Assembly (NCBI RefSeq): GCF_009727055.1
Contig: NC_052357.1
Coordinates: 6,939,014-7,003,013 of the forward strand
Direction of reading: 5' to 3'
Length of the DNA stretch: 64,000 nt
Source of the DNA: Benincasa hispida
Taxonomy: Eukaryota > Streptophyta > Magnoliopsida > Cucurbitales > Cucurbitaceae
The translations under genes and the position numbers were made by a program. Of this stretch, positions 1-12,303 are shown in pieces; the stretch's first letter is position 1, and every line of letters begins with the position of its first letter. The notes beneath the pieces are model-generated. The model was given only the letters and a program-made list of their open reading frames with translations, was not told the DNA's origin and ran no database searches.

Positions 1-1130
1 GTTTAACTTTTGTTGTTGTTGTTGTTCATGGCCTAGAGTTGAGTTCAAGATTGTGAAGTTAGATAGAGAGGTTGTTTGCTTGAAGAATTATTATTCTAGC
101 TTCATATTGAGGTAAGTGACTTTAATATCGGAACGCCTTTGTGTGCCACACTCTAGTTCCTTAGTTTCAATTGGATTAAGTAAATTTGAAGCATGTTTTA
201 GACCTTAAAAATATGTTATATGTATGAATGATTGAGTTATGTGCATGTTAGAACTATGAGATTGTACTAATGATTATGTTGTGGGACCCATAAAAAATGT
301 TATATGATTCATGTTCGGTAGGTAACAATTGCCCTTATAACATTAGCCATGTTTTCTTGATCCTTCGAGTTCACTACTATGTTACCGAGAGTTGACGATT
401 TCCCTACCACATTACCGTGATCCTTTGGGTTCACTACCATGATCAACACCGTGATCCTCCAGGTTCACTACCATATTCAGCTTCAGGGATTGACAGGTTC
501 CCTACCATGTTTGTGTGTCTTCAGCTCATCAGATACATGTTAGAATGTTCACTAGATGGTCATCCATGTTTTCATGTTCTCATGTTTCTTTGATGAATTA
601 CAATATGTTTATCCCACCAGTATGCATGTATCTGAAGATATGCATAGCATGACCTCGGTAGTGAGGTTACTTACTGAGTATTTTATACTCATTTTTTATT
701 ATGTTATGATTTTCAGGTAAGGGTAAGGACATATCGGCAAATGACAAAAGAAATCTGTGACCATGCCATCGGAACCCAACAGATGCTTTTGCTCATGTTT
801 TCATGTTTTAAATTTCACTTTTACTATTTGAATTCAGAGCTTTTTGCACTGTTAGATGTTTTAGAATAAATTTCCAATGTTGTTTATAATCTTAAGGGTA
901 CCTCGATCAAATATTTCCAGTTATAATTTCGAAAATGGATATCCTTTCCCACAAAGCGGTAAGCTTTTTGGAACCCTAGTTTTGGAGTATAGATTTAATA
1001 AAAGTTATTTATTTTATGAAATTCATTTAATTTTAGTCAGTTCATAAGCATAGTCGTTTTGAGATGTATGCATATATGTAGTAACTACCTAGTACAAGTC
1101 CGAGGGAGTCAAGTAGTTATATATGGATTT
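1..1130 (+). repeat. Probable Ty3/gypsy LTR remnant
   Basis: No gene is visible. The stretch has short internal repeats of the form 'gtgatcc..ggttcactaccat' (about 350-510), a GAGTATTTTATACTCA palindrome-like segment near 680-695, and ends near 'caagtccgaggga', which resembles the end of plant gypsy LTRs. Only one copy is present in the window, so LTR termini cannot be confirmed. The class is inferred from general appearance. Confidence 0.35.
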
Positions 1131-1276
1131 CACTATGAAGAGTAAAATAATAAAATGAGCAACATAATAGGTTAAGGATTATATCATACAACCAATCTTT
1201 TTAAAAATCAAATGATTATCAAACGAATGGAGTCCTACTCATTAAAACATCTATCTCTGAATTTGGAGTAAAATCA

Positions 1277-1576
1277 GTTAGAAAATGAGAGGTTGAAGGA
1301 TATGGCTTGACTCACGCTGCGGACGATAGCACTTAGACAAGGTAAATGATAGCTCAATCAAGTAGATGATAGGTAGCAAATGACAGTGGCAAGCCAAGTT
1401 TTCCTTTATGATTTCTTGTATTTGAAATGTACATAGGTGATGTGTTTATACAATATGGAATCCTTAATTTGGGAATATAAAAATAACTCAACAAATACAA
1501 ATGGTTAGAGATTTTGTTGTAACCAACTTATTCCTTTGGTAAGTCCTATTCTTTTGGTAGATAAACAAGACTTACC
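1277..1576 (-). repeat. 3' LTR of copia element 1
   Basis: Direct-repeat partner of 6899-7196. Both begin (plus strand) with GTTAGAAA.TGAGAGGTTGA and end near CAAGACTT. Divergence between the two is visible by eye, mostly C/T and A/G changes, so insertion is not recent. A polypurine tract beside it is not obvious. Confidence 0.85.
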
Positions 1577-1611
1577 GAGTTTGGAACGAAAATGGAAGAA
1601 CTGTGAGTGTG

Positions 1612-3380
1612 TTAAGGGCTTAGTGAGGCAGTCAGCGATTTGGTGGAGGATGGGACATAACGAACGAAGTGAATATCGATCTCAATGTGCTTGGTCCGCA
1701 CATGAAACATCAGATTGACGGCTAAAGCACTAGCGCTGAGGTTGTCACACCACAGAACTGAAGCTGACTTATGTTTGACACCAATCTCAAACAGTAGTTG
1801 TTGCACCCGGATGATTTCTCCAGAGGCATGAGTGAGCGCTCTATATTCAGACTCTGTACTGGACCGAGCGACAACAAATTGTTTCTTGGAGGACCAGGAG
1901 ATAAGATCCAAGGAAGATGCAATAAGCAGTAACTGATTTTCGATCGTCTATGTTGGCCGCCCAATCGACATCGGAGAAGTCCGAAACAGAGAGGTCGGGC
2001 CCATGTTGAATATAGAGGCCAAAGTGTCGAGTGCTACTGACATATCTTAGAACTCTCTTCATCGCTTGCCAGTGAACGTCCGTAGGTTGCTTTAAGTACT
2101 GGCTTAGATGATTAACCGCATATGTAATGTCAGGTCTCGTGGTGGTTAAGTACTGTAGGGCGTCAATCATGCTCCGATAGATATAGGAATTGTCAAGAGG
2201 AGTGACATCGGAGATAGAAAGTTGCTTATTTAGAACACTTGGAGAGGATGCCGGTTTTAGATCTCTAAGGTTAAAGTGGTGAAGTAGGTCCTCAACATAC
2301 TTTTCCTGATTCAGTAGAGCTCCATTGGGGACATTGTGCAGTTGGACTCCAAGGAAGTAATAGAGTTGGCCAAGATCTTTTAAAGCAAACTTGGAGTCCA
2401 AGGTTGTTACAAGCTTGTTGATTGCCTGCTAATTAGTGCCGGTGATAATTACATCATCAATATATACTAGTAAGAGTATCAAGGCAAAAGTGCTCTAATA
2501 TATGAAGAGAGAGATGTATTAGACTTAGCATTCTGAAAGCCCCAGCTACATAGTGTTGTTTTCAATGTGTTGTTCCAGGCCCTTGACGCTTGTTTGAGGC
2601 CATATATGGCCTTGTGTAAGCGACAGACATGATTTGGTAGTTGAGGATAAAAAAATCCTTGTGGTTGGCGCATGTAAACTTCTTCATCGAGGACGCCATT
2701 AAGAAAGGTGTTATTGAAATCTAACTGTCTCAACTGCCACCCTTTGGATACCGCAAGGCTAATGACGATCCGGATGGTAGATGCCTTGACCATCAGACTA
2801 AACCTCTCAAAAAAATCGATGCCCGAGTTTTGATGGAAGCCTTTTGCTACGAGGCGTGCCTTATAGCATAGAATGAAGCCATTAGGACTCTGTTTGATTC
2901 TAAATACCCATTTATTGCCAACAACGTTCATTGATGGTGGTGGAGGAACCAAAGTCCAGGTCTGATTGTTCACTAGTGCTTGAAATTCATCACTCATTGC
3001 TTTGTTCCACTGCATGGTTTTGAGCGTATCACTGACTCGGGTAGGTTCGGTTAGGGACCAGTCTTTTTGGGTTTAGGAGGATAGTATTTTGGGTTTGAAG
3101 ATGCCTACTTTTCCTCGGGTAATCATGGGATGAGTAGACATGGACATAGTATGTGGGACAATATCGGGTGAAGACTGGGTAGGGGACGATGAAGGTGAAC
3201 TATCGGTGGGTTGGGCGGTAGGCGATGGTGAGTTAACGATCGCTGGGTAAATTATCGGTAGGTGAATAATTGTTGGGTGAGCGATCGCTGGGTAAGCAAC
3301 TGGTGGGTAGACGATCAATGGGCTGGTCACTAGACGATGAGGGTAAACGATCGTCGGGTACACAATTGGTGGGTAGACGA
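1612..3380 (-). pseudogene. Reverse transcriptase and RNase H region of copia element 1
   Basis: RT begins near 3015 (MQWNKAMSDEFQALVNN, then NKWVFRIKQ and YKARLVAKGFHQ). The catalytic box YIDD is at 2453-2464 with a stop about 10 codons later. RNase H follows in two frames ([20 protein letters not shown] at 1847-2401, then a +1 shift to [16 protein letters not shown] and [13 protein letters not shown] at 1612-1911). The integrase-RT linker (3073-3390) is unusually proline-rich and repetitive. Several breaks make the product non-functional. Confidence 0.85.
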
Positions 3381-3390
3381 TCAGATGAAG
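3225..3390 (-). repeat. Short tandem repeat in the integrase-RT linker
   Basis: Imperfect repeats of a unit like 'tgggta.acgatcg' (12-21 bp) give a peptide with recurrent YP-x-I-x steps (IVYP, VAYP, IAHP, IIHL, IIYP) on the minus strand. It stays open for about 96 codons despite the variable unit length. Confidence 0.6.
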
Positions 3391-3589
3391 GAGTGGGAAG
3401 GTTGGGCTGTCTGTAGAGGTATTAGCTTGTGATTGGGTGTGGGTTGCAATTGGTGAGAGGGCATGGAGTCACTGTGCGGTGTGACCTGACTGAGGGGCAG
3501 CCAGGAAAGTGGGTGGACTGCAACTGCTTGCTTGGCTAGTCTGCAAGCTGAATGAGACACCTGACAAGGAAAGTCCATTTCATCAAACA

Positions 3590-4889
3590 CAACATGCCGA
3601 GAGATGAATAGCCTGCCATTAGGGTTGAGGTTTTTAGCATTTGTGATTCATAGCCGGACTGAGATAGATCCACTTCTCTGTGTGATAGCTCAACTTATGT
3701 GAATTATACAGTCTCAAGTAGGGGAAACATGCACACCCAAATATTCGAAGCTCTTCAAACCTAAGCTTCTTTTAAAACATCACTTCCATTGGAGACTGTC
3801 CATTTAGGATAGGGGTAGGAAGGCCATTAATCAGTAGGGTTGAGTATAAGAATGCATCCCACCAATGATGTGAGGGAAGATATGTTTGGGCTAGTAAAGT
3901 TAGCCCTGTCTCAACTATGTGTCTGTGCTTCCTCTCAGCCCTTTCATTTTGTGCTGATGTATATGGACAGGTGTATTTGGAATCAATGCCAAGCTGATAA
4001 CAGACTTTGTGTATCTTGACAAATTCTCCGCCATTATCTGACTGTAGAGACTTGATCAGTGTACTGAACTAAGTTTGTACCATGGTGAGAAAGTGTTGAA
4101 AAGCTGCCAGTGTGCCACTTTTTAACCTCAGAGGATAGATCCATGTGTATCTGTTGTGATCGTCAACAAAGATAGCATAATATTTGTACCCATATGTTAA
4201 TAAGAGAGGAGCTGGACCCCACAATCAGTGTGTATAAGTTCAAAGGTTGTAGATGCTCTTGAGTTAGAGTTAGGGAAGGCTAAAGAATGCGATTTTCCAT
4301 AGCTACAAGAATCACAAAAGTTAAGCTCTTCATTAGATAACATAGGGAGATTACAACTTTTGATAATAAACTCTAGTGTTTTTGACGAAGGATGGCCAAG
4401 CCTTCTATGCCACGTAATCTTAGACACCCTATGTTTCGAAGATATGCTAAGAGCAGACAGATCTTTATTCTTGTGCACTGGTTGCGATGGTACTCTGTTT
4501 TCTACTGACTTTGAGTTGATTTCTGCACCCTCTAACTAATACAATCCATCTTTAAGCATTCTTTTCATTATCGTTTGTCTCATACCCTTGTCCTTAACAA
4601 GATAGTAATCCGTGTGAAATTCAATAAACACGTTATTGTGTTTTGTTAGCTTAGATATACTGACCAAATTTTTTGCTATGGCAGGCACACATAACATATC
4701 CTTCAGTTTCAAAGTGCAGGCATCACTAGACAGACATGCAGTTCCAACATGAGAAATTTCTAGAGTATTACCATTAGCTACAGTGACTGCTTCAGTACCT
4801 GAGTGTTCAGTCGGATTGCCAAGATTGTTGAATTCTGAGGTAACATGATTAGAGGCACCACTGTCAGTATACCAATTTGCATCAGTCAT
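3590..4889 (-). pseudogene. Protease and integrase region of copia element 1
   Basis: The protease motif DSGASNHVTSEF (active-site D-S-G intact) lies near 4850, followed by the typical VANGNTLEISHVGTACL. The integrase zinc region is at 4197-4478 (H..RRLGHPSS, then FCDSCSYGK: an HHCC finger). The integrase core from 4200 down to about 3590 is recognisable only in fragments with several stops. A frameshift separates protease from the pre-integrase segment around 4500. Confidence 0.8.
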
Positions 4890-5903
4890 GTTTTCTTGTC
4901 TTGTCAGAAAGGGTTACTCCCATAAGTAGCGGCTAGGGTTGTTGGGTGAGGTTGTGTGTTTTTGGTCTGATTGTTGGGGAAGAGTTGTCCCTTGTTTTGA
5001 GGAGAATTGGGAACAAAATCTCTGTTATACCTGTTGAAGCTGTAGAACGCTATGTGCCCCACCTTCCCACAGACTTGACACACAGATTTATTGTTGTTTC
5101 TTCCCCTGCCTCGACCTCTGCCATGGCCACCACCACCTCGTTGTCCTCCCCCAGTAGACTGATTGCTGCTATTAGACTTGTTGTTTTGGTTGACATGTTT
5201 AATGTTTGTCAGCATACCAATTTGCATCAGTCATGTTTTCTTATCTTGTCAGAAAGGGGTTACTCCCATAAGTAGTGGCTAGGATTGTTGGGTGAGGTTG
5301 TGTGTTTTTGGTCTGATTGTTGGGGAAGGGTGTCCCTTGTTTTGAGGAGAGTTGGGAACAAAATCTCTATTATACCTGTTGAAGGAGTAGAACGCTATGT
5401 GTCCCACCTTCCCACAGACTTGACACACAGGTTTGTTGTTGTTTCTTCCCGTGCCTCGACCTCTGCCATGGCCACCACCACCTCGTTGTCCTCCCCCAGT
5501 AGACTAATTGCTGCTATTGGACTTGTTGTTTTGGTTGACATGTCTAGTGTTTGTCAGCATACCAATTTTTATCAGTCATGTTTTCTTGTCTTGTCAGAAA
5601 GGGGTTACTCCCATAAGCAATGGCTAGGGCTGTTGGGTGAGGTTGTGTGTTTTTGGTCTGATTGTTGGGGAAGGGTTGTCCCTTGTTTTGAGGAGAATTG
5701 GGAACAAAATCTCTGTTATACCTGTTGAAGGAGTAGAATGCTATGTGTCCTACCTTCCCACAGACTTGACACACAGGTTTGTTGTTGTTTCTTCCCCTAC
5801 TTCGACCTCTGCCATGGCCACCACCACCTCGTTGTCCTCCCCCAGTAGACTGATTGCTGCCATTGGACTTGTTGTTTTGGTTTACATGTCTAGTGTTTGT
5901 CAT
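4871..5903 (-). repeat. Three in-frame tandem copies of the gag zinc-knuckle segment
   Basis: Three consecutive 345-bp direct repeats begin at about 4871, 5216 and 5561; the boundaries repeat 'accaattt..atcagtcatg'. Since 345 is 115 codons, the duplication keeps frame. Each unit encodes a Gly/Arg-rich stretch, a C-C-H-S knuckle and the start of the protease linker (NWY.D). All three share the Cys-to-Ser change, so that change predates the duplications. Confidence 0.9.
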
Positions 5904-6880
5904 ATTCACTGATGCATTACTGACTTGGTTGAAGCCTACTATCGTCTTTTTGTTTGACTGATGTTCCAATCTCTTTTCATACAGGAGAAGTTCTGACTGC
6001 ATATCAAGCCACAACATGTCCGCTCTCCCTTAGATCGTGGCCACGATGGCATTGTATTCTACATCAAGTTCTAATAGTACCTGTGAAACAAGAGCTCTTG
6101 GTGGCATAGGACTATCAGCTTGCTCGAGATTGTCAGCATTCATTTTCATAGTTCGAAGGTACTCCTCCATTTTCAAATTACCTTTTCTGGTTGTTTGAAA
6201 CACATGTCTCAGATAATCTTCTTCAGCCCTAGACTGAACACCAAAGAATTGTTGAATGCTGGTCCATAGATCCTTTATATATTCACATCCCATCACTTGA
6301 ATGGCAACCTCTGGTGTCATGGAGTTATACAGCCAGCCGAGGAGATGTTGATCTACAGCCATCCACACTTCATATTGAGGATTTACCTCAAGTGCTGTCG
6401 ACGAGCTGGAAGTACCATCGCGAGAACTTCCTTCTGTGCTGGGTGGAGCAGTTTCTGCTCCAGTCAATCCAGTCGGTATGCTCTCACGGACTGCAGGTTG
6501 CAGAAACATTGAGGGACACACTTTTTGTCTGGTCAGATGTCCTTCGAGTCGATAACTTCGAAGGATTGGAAGCGCTAAGTTTTTCCATAGGAAGAAATTG
6601 TTACGATCAAGTTTAATGGAGGTTATGTAATTGAGGAGTTGGTTCAAAGGTGGGCCGTTGAAGTTGGTTGTGCCGAGGGTGGCTCCCAGGTTTCCTTGAT
6701 TGACNTGATCTACAGCCATCCACACTTCATATTGAGGATTTACCTCAAGTGCTGTCGACGAGCTGGAAGTACCATCGCGAGAACTTCCTTCTGTGCTGGG
6801 AGGAGTAGGTTCAAAGGTGGGCCGTTGAAGTTGGTTGTGCCGAGGGTGGCTCCCAGGTTTCCTTGATTGACGTTGGTCAT
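5544..6880 (-). pseudogene. gag of copia element 1 (broken)
   Basis: The likely start is the ATG at 6880, giving MTNVNQGN.... A typical copia Gag core follows (LDRNNFFLWKNLALPILRSY; later LYNSMTPEVAIQVMG), then a glycine/arginine-rich basic stretch and a zinc knuckle. A 165-bp duplication beside the N at 6705 disrupts the 5' part, and the frame changes again near 6017-6030. In the knuckle CQVCGKVGHIAFYS the last zinc ligand is Ser instead of Cys (C-x2-C-x4-H-x4-S), which should weaken zinc binding. The downstream knuckle segment is triplicated (separate entry). Confidence 0.8.
6347..6872. repeat. Duplications flanking the N at 6705
   Basis: The sequence after the N (6706-6801) repeats 6347-6442, and 6811-6872 repeats 6642-6704. 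The piece between is missing in the second copy. This breaks the gag frame and looks like two overlapping contig ends left in place. Confidence 0.8.
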
Positions 6881-6885
6881 TATGC

Positions 6886-6898
6886 GCTCTGATACCAA
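6886..6898 (-). other. Primer binding site of copia element 1
   Basis: On the minus strand this reads TTGGTATCAGAGC, the usual plant Ty1/copia primer site complementary to the 3' end of initiator methionine tRNA, and it abuts the upper LTR. Confidence 0.9.
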
Positions 6899-7196
6899 GT
6901 TAGAAATGAGAGGTTGAAGGATATGGCTTGACTCACGCTGCGGACAATGGCACTTAGACAAGGTAAACGATAGCTCAATCAAGTAGACGATAGGTAGCAA
7001 ACGATAGTGGCAAGCCAAGTTTTCCTTTATTATTTCTTGTATTTGAAATGTACATAGGCGATGTATTTATACAATATGGAATCCCTAATTTGGGAATGCA
7101 AAAATGACTCAACAAATATAAATGGTTAGAGATTTGGTTGTAATGAACCTATTCCTTTGGTAAGTCCTATTCTTTTGATAGATAGGCAAGACTTTA
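6899..7196 (-). repeat. 5' LTR of copia element 1
   Basis: About 298 bp, matching 1277-1576 along its length with scattered substitutions. It lies directly next to the primer binding site, which makes it the 5' LTR for minus-strand transcription. Confidence 0.85.
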
Positions 7197-8939
7197 TGTG
7201 TTGGCATCCTTAATATCCTTAACAAAATCTACACTTATTAGATTTGTTATTGTAAATAAAACCAAACTAGAATTATTGCGTATACTTATTAGATTTCGGA
7301 AAGAAGGAATAATGTGTATTTTTAGTTTGAGTATTGTGGAGAAAACCATATAAGGTAAAGAGAGCATTTTTGCATGTACATACGAGCATAATTCCAAGTC
7401 AATATAATTTTATTTTTAAAACATAGAGAAAAACATTGGAAATTTCAAAAACTTAAAAAGCAAGTATGATACTTTTTAATGGAAATATATAAACATCGTT
7501 GATTCCATTCATAATTGTTTTTATAATATATTCACATTCATACCATTAGAATACGAGTAAACTTTCTCAAAAAAGTTGTAAAGGAAATTTATAAAAAATT
7601 AATAATAATATTAATAATATTAATAATAAAGTAAACGAGCCAATCGGACTTCCCACCACTTTTTAAATATTTATTTACTTAAATTTATGAATGGATTCAA
7701 ATGAGATAATTATAAATACGATAATAGACCCTAATAGATGTTTACCATGTCTACTACTATATAAGTAAAGTATATATCATTGTCTATTATCAAATATTTT
7801 TGAGTATCTATCACTAATAGATGGTGACATTTTGCTATATTTAAAAATACTTAAGTTTTACCATTTCAAATAATTACCATATATTTAAATGCTATTTGTA
7901 TTTGGTTGCTTTTAGTTTATCAACTTTCGATTTAATTCATTATAGTCTCTGTAATTTTAAAAGGTATTTGTTCTTATTTACCTTTTTAATAGATAAAAAA
8001 ATGTTTATTTTTCATAACTTTCTAAATAGTTCTTAAATTGGACAAATTTCTCATAATAATCCTTATTAGGAGTGCTACAAAATCAGATCAACCCAATCCA
8101 GGTCGTTATTCAAATAAATGAAAATTTAATAAGTTTGATTGATTTATTGGTTCACCTAAAATAACCGACACCAACTCAAACTTATTATTGATTTTTAAAA
8201 GAATTTATTTATTTATTTTACTTATGATACATTTATATATACACATAATTTCATGAATTTTTTGGATAATTTATCCACGAAACGTTTTAATTTAATATTA
8301 AATAAATTAAATAAATTTTGTATATATTAAATTTTACTTATTTTTAAAATAAATATTTAAATAAATCATCCGAATATTTCAAATTTATTGCAAGAATGAT
8401 GGATTGGATGAATCTAAAGAGTGTTTCAATCCAACCTAATCCAACTCATAAACACTCTAATCCTATTCTATCGTAAAAAATATTTACGAGAATTTTATCA
8501 AAATGTATAAACTAAATATGAATTATAAACTACTGGGATTGGATTCCAAATTAAACTATGGTATAAAATCAACCTGTTAAATTCTTTCCCCCAAAAGAAA
8601 AAAATCAACCTGTTAAAAGTACAATATTAAACGAACGAAAATTATATTTTTTTTTCTGGATCGAAATTTGATATATATAAATACATAAGTAATATAAGTA
8701 GCCACAGCCACAGGGACGGATTGTTTGATGAAAAATTCGCTCACTACGCTACCAATTTCCCAATTTCTGCCGTTCTCTTCCGTATTAGCCTGCGTTATCA
8801 CTAGCCATACACCGCGAAAACCGCCGCCATAACTGCCGCCGCGGCGTTTCTTCACTGGCTTGGCGGTTGTGCCGGTCGCTGTCTCCACCGCATTCAAGGG
8901 GGAACTGTTTTCACCGTCACAGAGACACGGAATTCTCTC
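7197..8939. other. AT-rich intergenic DNA and SPL2 promoter
   Basis: No gene was seen. It includes a MITE-like block at 7704-7878 (separate entry) and long A/T tracts at 7560-7680 and 8160-8400. The GC-richer 8700-8939 just before the SPL2 start is likely promoter and 5' UTR. Confidence 0.6.
7704..7878. repeat. MITE-like element with TCTATCACTAATAGA repeats
   Basis: Begins GATAATTATAAAT and ends ATTTCAAATAATTACC, an imperfect terminal inverted repeat. The interior carries 'tttgctatat' and 'atctatcactaatagat', which recur in the repeats at 57984-58202 and 63540-63665. Probably one MITE superfamily; class not determined. Confidence 0.5.
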
Positions 8940-11900
8940 ATGTCCACATCGGAGCAAGCCCTCGTCACTTTACTCTCCCGCTTTGCTTTATCGTTTGATG
9001 GAGCCGTTTTGGGTGCTGCCCTAGCTTATGCTGCCGTTCGTACCGTCCTCAAACTCACTGCTTCCTGCTCCGCTCTCAATGAGCTCCGTAAAGCTCCTTA
9101 TGTTGGAGTTTCTGATCTTCGTCATATCATTCCCGACGGAGATTCGGGGCAATCCGAGTCCGATCGAAAGCTTGTTGTTGTTCGTGGCACCGTGGAGGCC
9201 AGGTCGTCGGTGGAAGGTAATTGGAAGAGTTTACAGCCTAATATATTGATTTCTCAAGAGTCCGGAGATAGAGCGGTGATTATTCAGCGAACTCAAGTGG
9301 TAACTCCTCCTTTGGTATTTCTGTTAAGCGCGACTGTGTTGAGATTTTGTTTTGTTTTGTGTTGTTTTTTTTGGGTTAGCTGAGGTTTGCAGTTTAGCCG
9401 TTTGTTAGTACGTTATGCTTGGAGAGTATTGCGACAGTATTCGAGTAGTTTGATAGCTCCACTAAAATTGTCAACAAAGTTTAACCAATTAATCAACTAT
9501 TGTGCATCTCTTAGATTTTTTCACATTACAAGGTCTCTCGTCTAGGTACTCGCTTTCAGAGGTGGTTATGATACGATTCTATCCTGGATGATCCACGAAA
9601 GAGAAGGATCACCGGTGAAATAACTGTTGAATTTATCTGTACATGTCTTCTGGCTTGCCTGAAGTTGGTCTGTCATCGTGTGTATAGAACTACGATGTGA
9701 GGATTAAGTATTTGGGAAATCTCGAACTATTTAATTAAAATAATTTCTTTATGAATTTAATCATGGGGAAAATGGATTTCTCTTTTTTCAGGATTAACTA
9801 TTGTATCCCCTCACTGATTCTGCAAGTGTTTGTTTTTGTTCCCATTGGTTATTCAGTGTTGGACATGTGTATATAATAATCTAGTTCTATAATCTAAAGC
9901 TTTTTTTGGTTTTGTTGTGGTAGTGCATATTCAACGAATGGAAAGGCTTTTTTGGATGGACATCCGACTTACGGGCAATTTTTGGAAGAACCTTTAGAAA
10001 GCAAGAGTCAACATCATTTAGAACGGTAAAATCAAGGCTTATATCTGTTATTGTCATGTTTGAATGATATGGGACCTTTTTTATCCTATCTGTGAATAAA
10101 GAACTAACTAATTGAGTTGAGTGATTCTGTGAGGGCATCTCTCGAATATGGGGCCATAAAGTTGTGTCCTTTTCCTGTGATTCTCTATTTGGTCTTTTTT
10201 GTTTCTCTCGCTCATTGCATGTGCAAGTAGGTTTTGTAAGTGCTACCTCTTAAGACATGGATCCAACAGAGCAGGCTTGAAGAAATACCCCTTAAGAGTC
10301 AAGACATAAGGATTTTATGGTAGCTTACTCATTGTCTATAAAAAAAAATCTTCAAAATATGAGATTGATGTGTGGTCATTGTGATTTGTGAAGGTAAAAT
10401 ATATATTTTAGATATCTGGTTGAGCAGCAGGGATCTATATTCCAGTGGTCATTGTACCAGAATTCAGTGCAGTGTCCGTATGAAGTCTTATGTGATGCTG
10501 ATATTTGAGAAAATTTTAACAGGTTCCTTTTGTTCTTGTTGAGGGTCATTCACCATACTCTGATTTTGTTGTTGTTAACATGGATGGCTCAAGACATCCC
10601 TTGCCTCTTACAACTGTGTATCATCAACTGCAGCCCGTTTGTGCTACTCCTTATACCTTCCTTCAAGCAGTTTTTGGTCATGAGTACCCTGTGAGTTAGG
10701 CAATCTGTATTGAAGTCGAACACCACTTTTTTCTTAATAGATTTTAGCTGAAATATTTTTGTCGTGTTCTACTTTTGAAGGTTGGGGTGCTTGATGAGGA
10801 GAAAATACTTCCATTAGGAAAAAATATCAGTGCTGTTGGCATATGCAGTTTTGAAAATGGAGTTCCTGTGATAAAGTCGTGCAGTGATTTTCCCCATTTC
10901 CTGTAAGTTGCATATCATATATTATTTCCCTCGACTCATGGACATAAAATTGATAATAAATGTGTTGTCTGCCAATGGTGAACCCCGTTGATTGGGTTTG
11001 GGGATCTGAATGGGACTTCAACTAGGTCTTTGGATTAAGCCTCCGGGCTCCGAGCAAAGAGCTTTTGTTGTCTTTTGGAGCTAAAATGGATTTGTGTGTA
11101 TTTGTTGTCTGGGTTCCAATATTCTCTCCCTTTCTAAATGTGTGCGCGTGCACTCCCATTACCAGTAGAAGTGTGGATTTTGGTTTGTACCTAAATTAGT
11201 CGACACATCTTGTCTCGTCAGTGATGCTAGCTATTGGCTTGCCTCTGCTCTCCCAGACAATCACAGTGAAAGAGAGAGAGAGCTTTATGCAACAAACATA
11301 AGTCATGCGTGATGTGACATGCAGTGCAACTTCTTCTTAGTTGAATACGTGGAATAATATCTAATTGGACCAAAAAAATTGTTTCCTTTATGATTTCCAT
11401 GGTTTCCTTGCATTTGGCGTCTTGTGTCTTAGTTTGTTTTCATTTATTCAATAAAAAGATTTGTTTCCGTTTCAAAAAATCTGTCTAATTGGACAAAAGT
11501 TATTCCTGTTTGCGCTTTGAGATAATCTTCATTGAAATAATGGATATTATGATGCTGTAATCTTCTTTGCAGATGTGAAATGACTAAGGATCAGATGATT
11601 TTAGATCTAGTCTTCAAAACAAAATTTCTATTCTGGAGTAGTATTGTCCTTGGTTCATTGTCAGTTGGCATTCTTGGTTATTCTGTCGTGAGGTATGTTC
11701 TCTTTCTTTATTTCTTTTATTTTATTTTGCGAGGTATCTTTGTGTTGATATCTTTCTTTAGGCAAAGCAGTGTCTTCTTAATATACCTTCCATGAATTGT
11801 TTATTTCTACCTTCGATTCACTCCATTCTTCGGTCTTTACATCTCTTATCTTACAGTGGAATTGTATTATGTAATCATCATTTTGTTCCAAAGTATACTC

Positions 11901-12303
11901 CACTTGTCTGGTTGCTTCCTGCTTTATATATAATCGCATTTTAAATGTTTAACGAATATCAATATCCATTCTCTTCAGAAATTGGAATAGATGGAAACAA
12001 TGGAGGCAACATAGACGGTTACAGAATTCAGGGAATGATTCCACCACGTCACAACTGGATTCAAGCAATGACATTCCCATTTATGGTGATTTTGGAACTG
12101 CATCAGATGACGAGGTAGCAACCGTTCCAGATGGACAGTTGTGTGTGATCTGTCTCACGAGGAGAAAGCGATCTGCTTTCATTCCATGTGGTCATTTTGT
12201 TTGCTGCGAACGTTGTGCTGTGTCAATCGAACGTGATTCAGCTCCCAAATGTCCTGTTTGCCGCCAGCAAATCCGTAGTTCTGTACGGATTTATGATTCA
12301 TGA
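8940..12303 (+). CDS. SPL2: Membrane RING-type E3 ubiquitin ligase, SP1-like 2 (MUL1 family)
   Basis: Six exons join in frame: 8940-9299, 9924-10025, 10523-10690, 10781-10902, 11573-11692, 11979-12303 (1197 nt, 398 aa), all with GT-AG borders. The N-terminus MSTSEQALVTLLSRFALSFDG carries a first membrane segment (about 14-32). The middle (about 85-250) is the MUL1/GIDE-type domain (RTQVCIFNEWK, VNMDGSRHPLPLTTVY). A second membrane segment lies at about 269-290. A C-terminal C3HC4 RING follows, with ligands C346, C349, C361, H363, C366, C370, C382 and C385. Matches my memory of Arabidopsis SPL2 (At1g54150) along its length. The relative SP1 ubiquitinates the chloroplast outer-envelope import machinery; SPL2 likely acts at organelle outer membranes, inferred. 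Coding looks intact. Confidence 0.93.

Larger units (their letters stand above)
1277..7196 (-). mobile_element. Ty1/copia retrotransposon (element 1), degenerate
   Basis: A minus-strand copia element with two ~300-bp direct repeats (LTRs) at its ends and a tRNA-iMet-type primer site just inside the upper LTR. Coding remnants follow in copia order read on the minus strand: gag, protease, integrase, reverse transcriptase, RNase H. Length (5.9 kb) is near that of a complete RE1-like element, so it is structurally whole but coding-dead through stops, frameshifts and internal duplications. No clean target-site duplication was found, and the LTR ends do not show a perfect TG..CA, so the outer limits are good to only a few bases. 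Confidence 0.9.

Noticed and set aside
8613..8957. 114-aa minus-strand frame overlapping the SPL2 start
   Set aside because: Antisense to the SPL2 5' UTR and first codons; no recognisable domain and an AT-rich tail.
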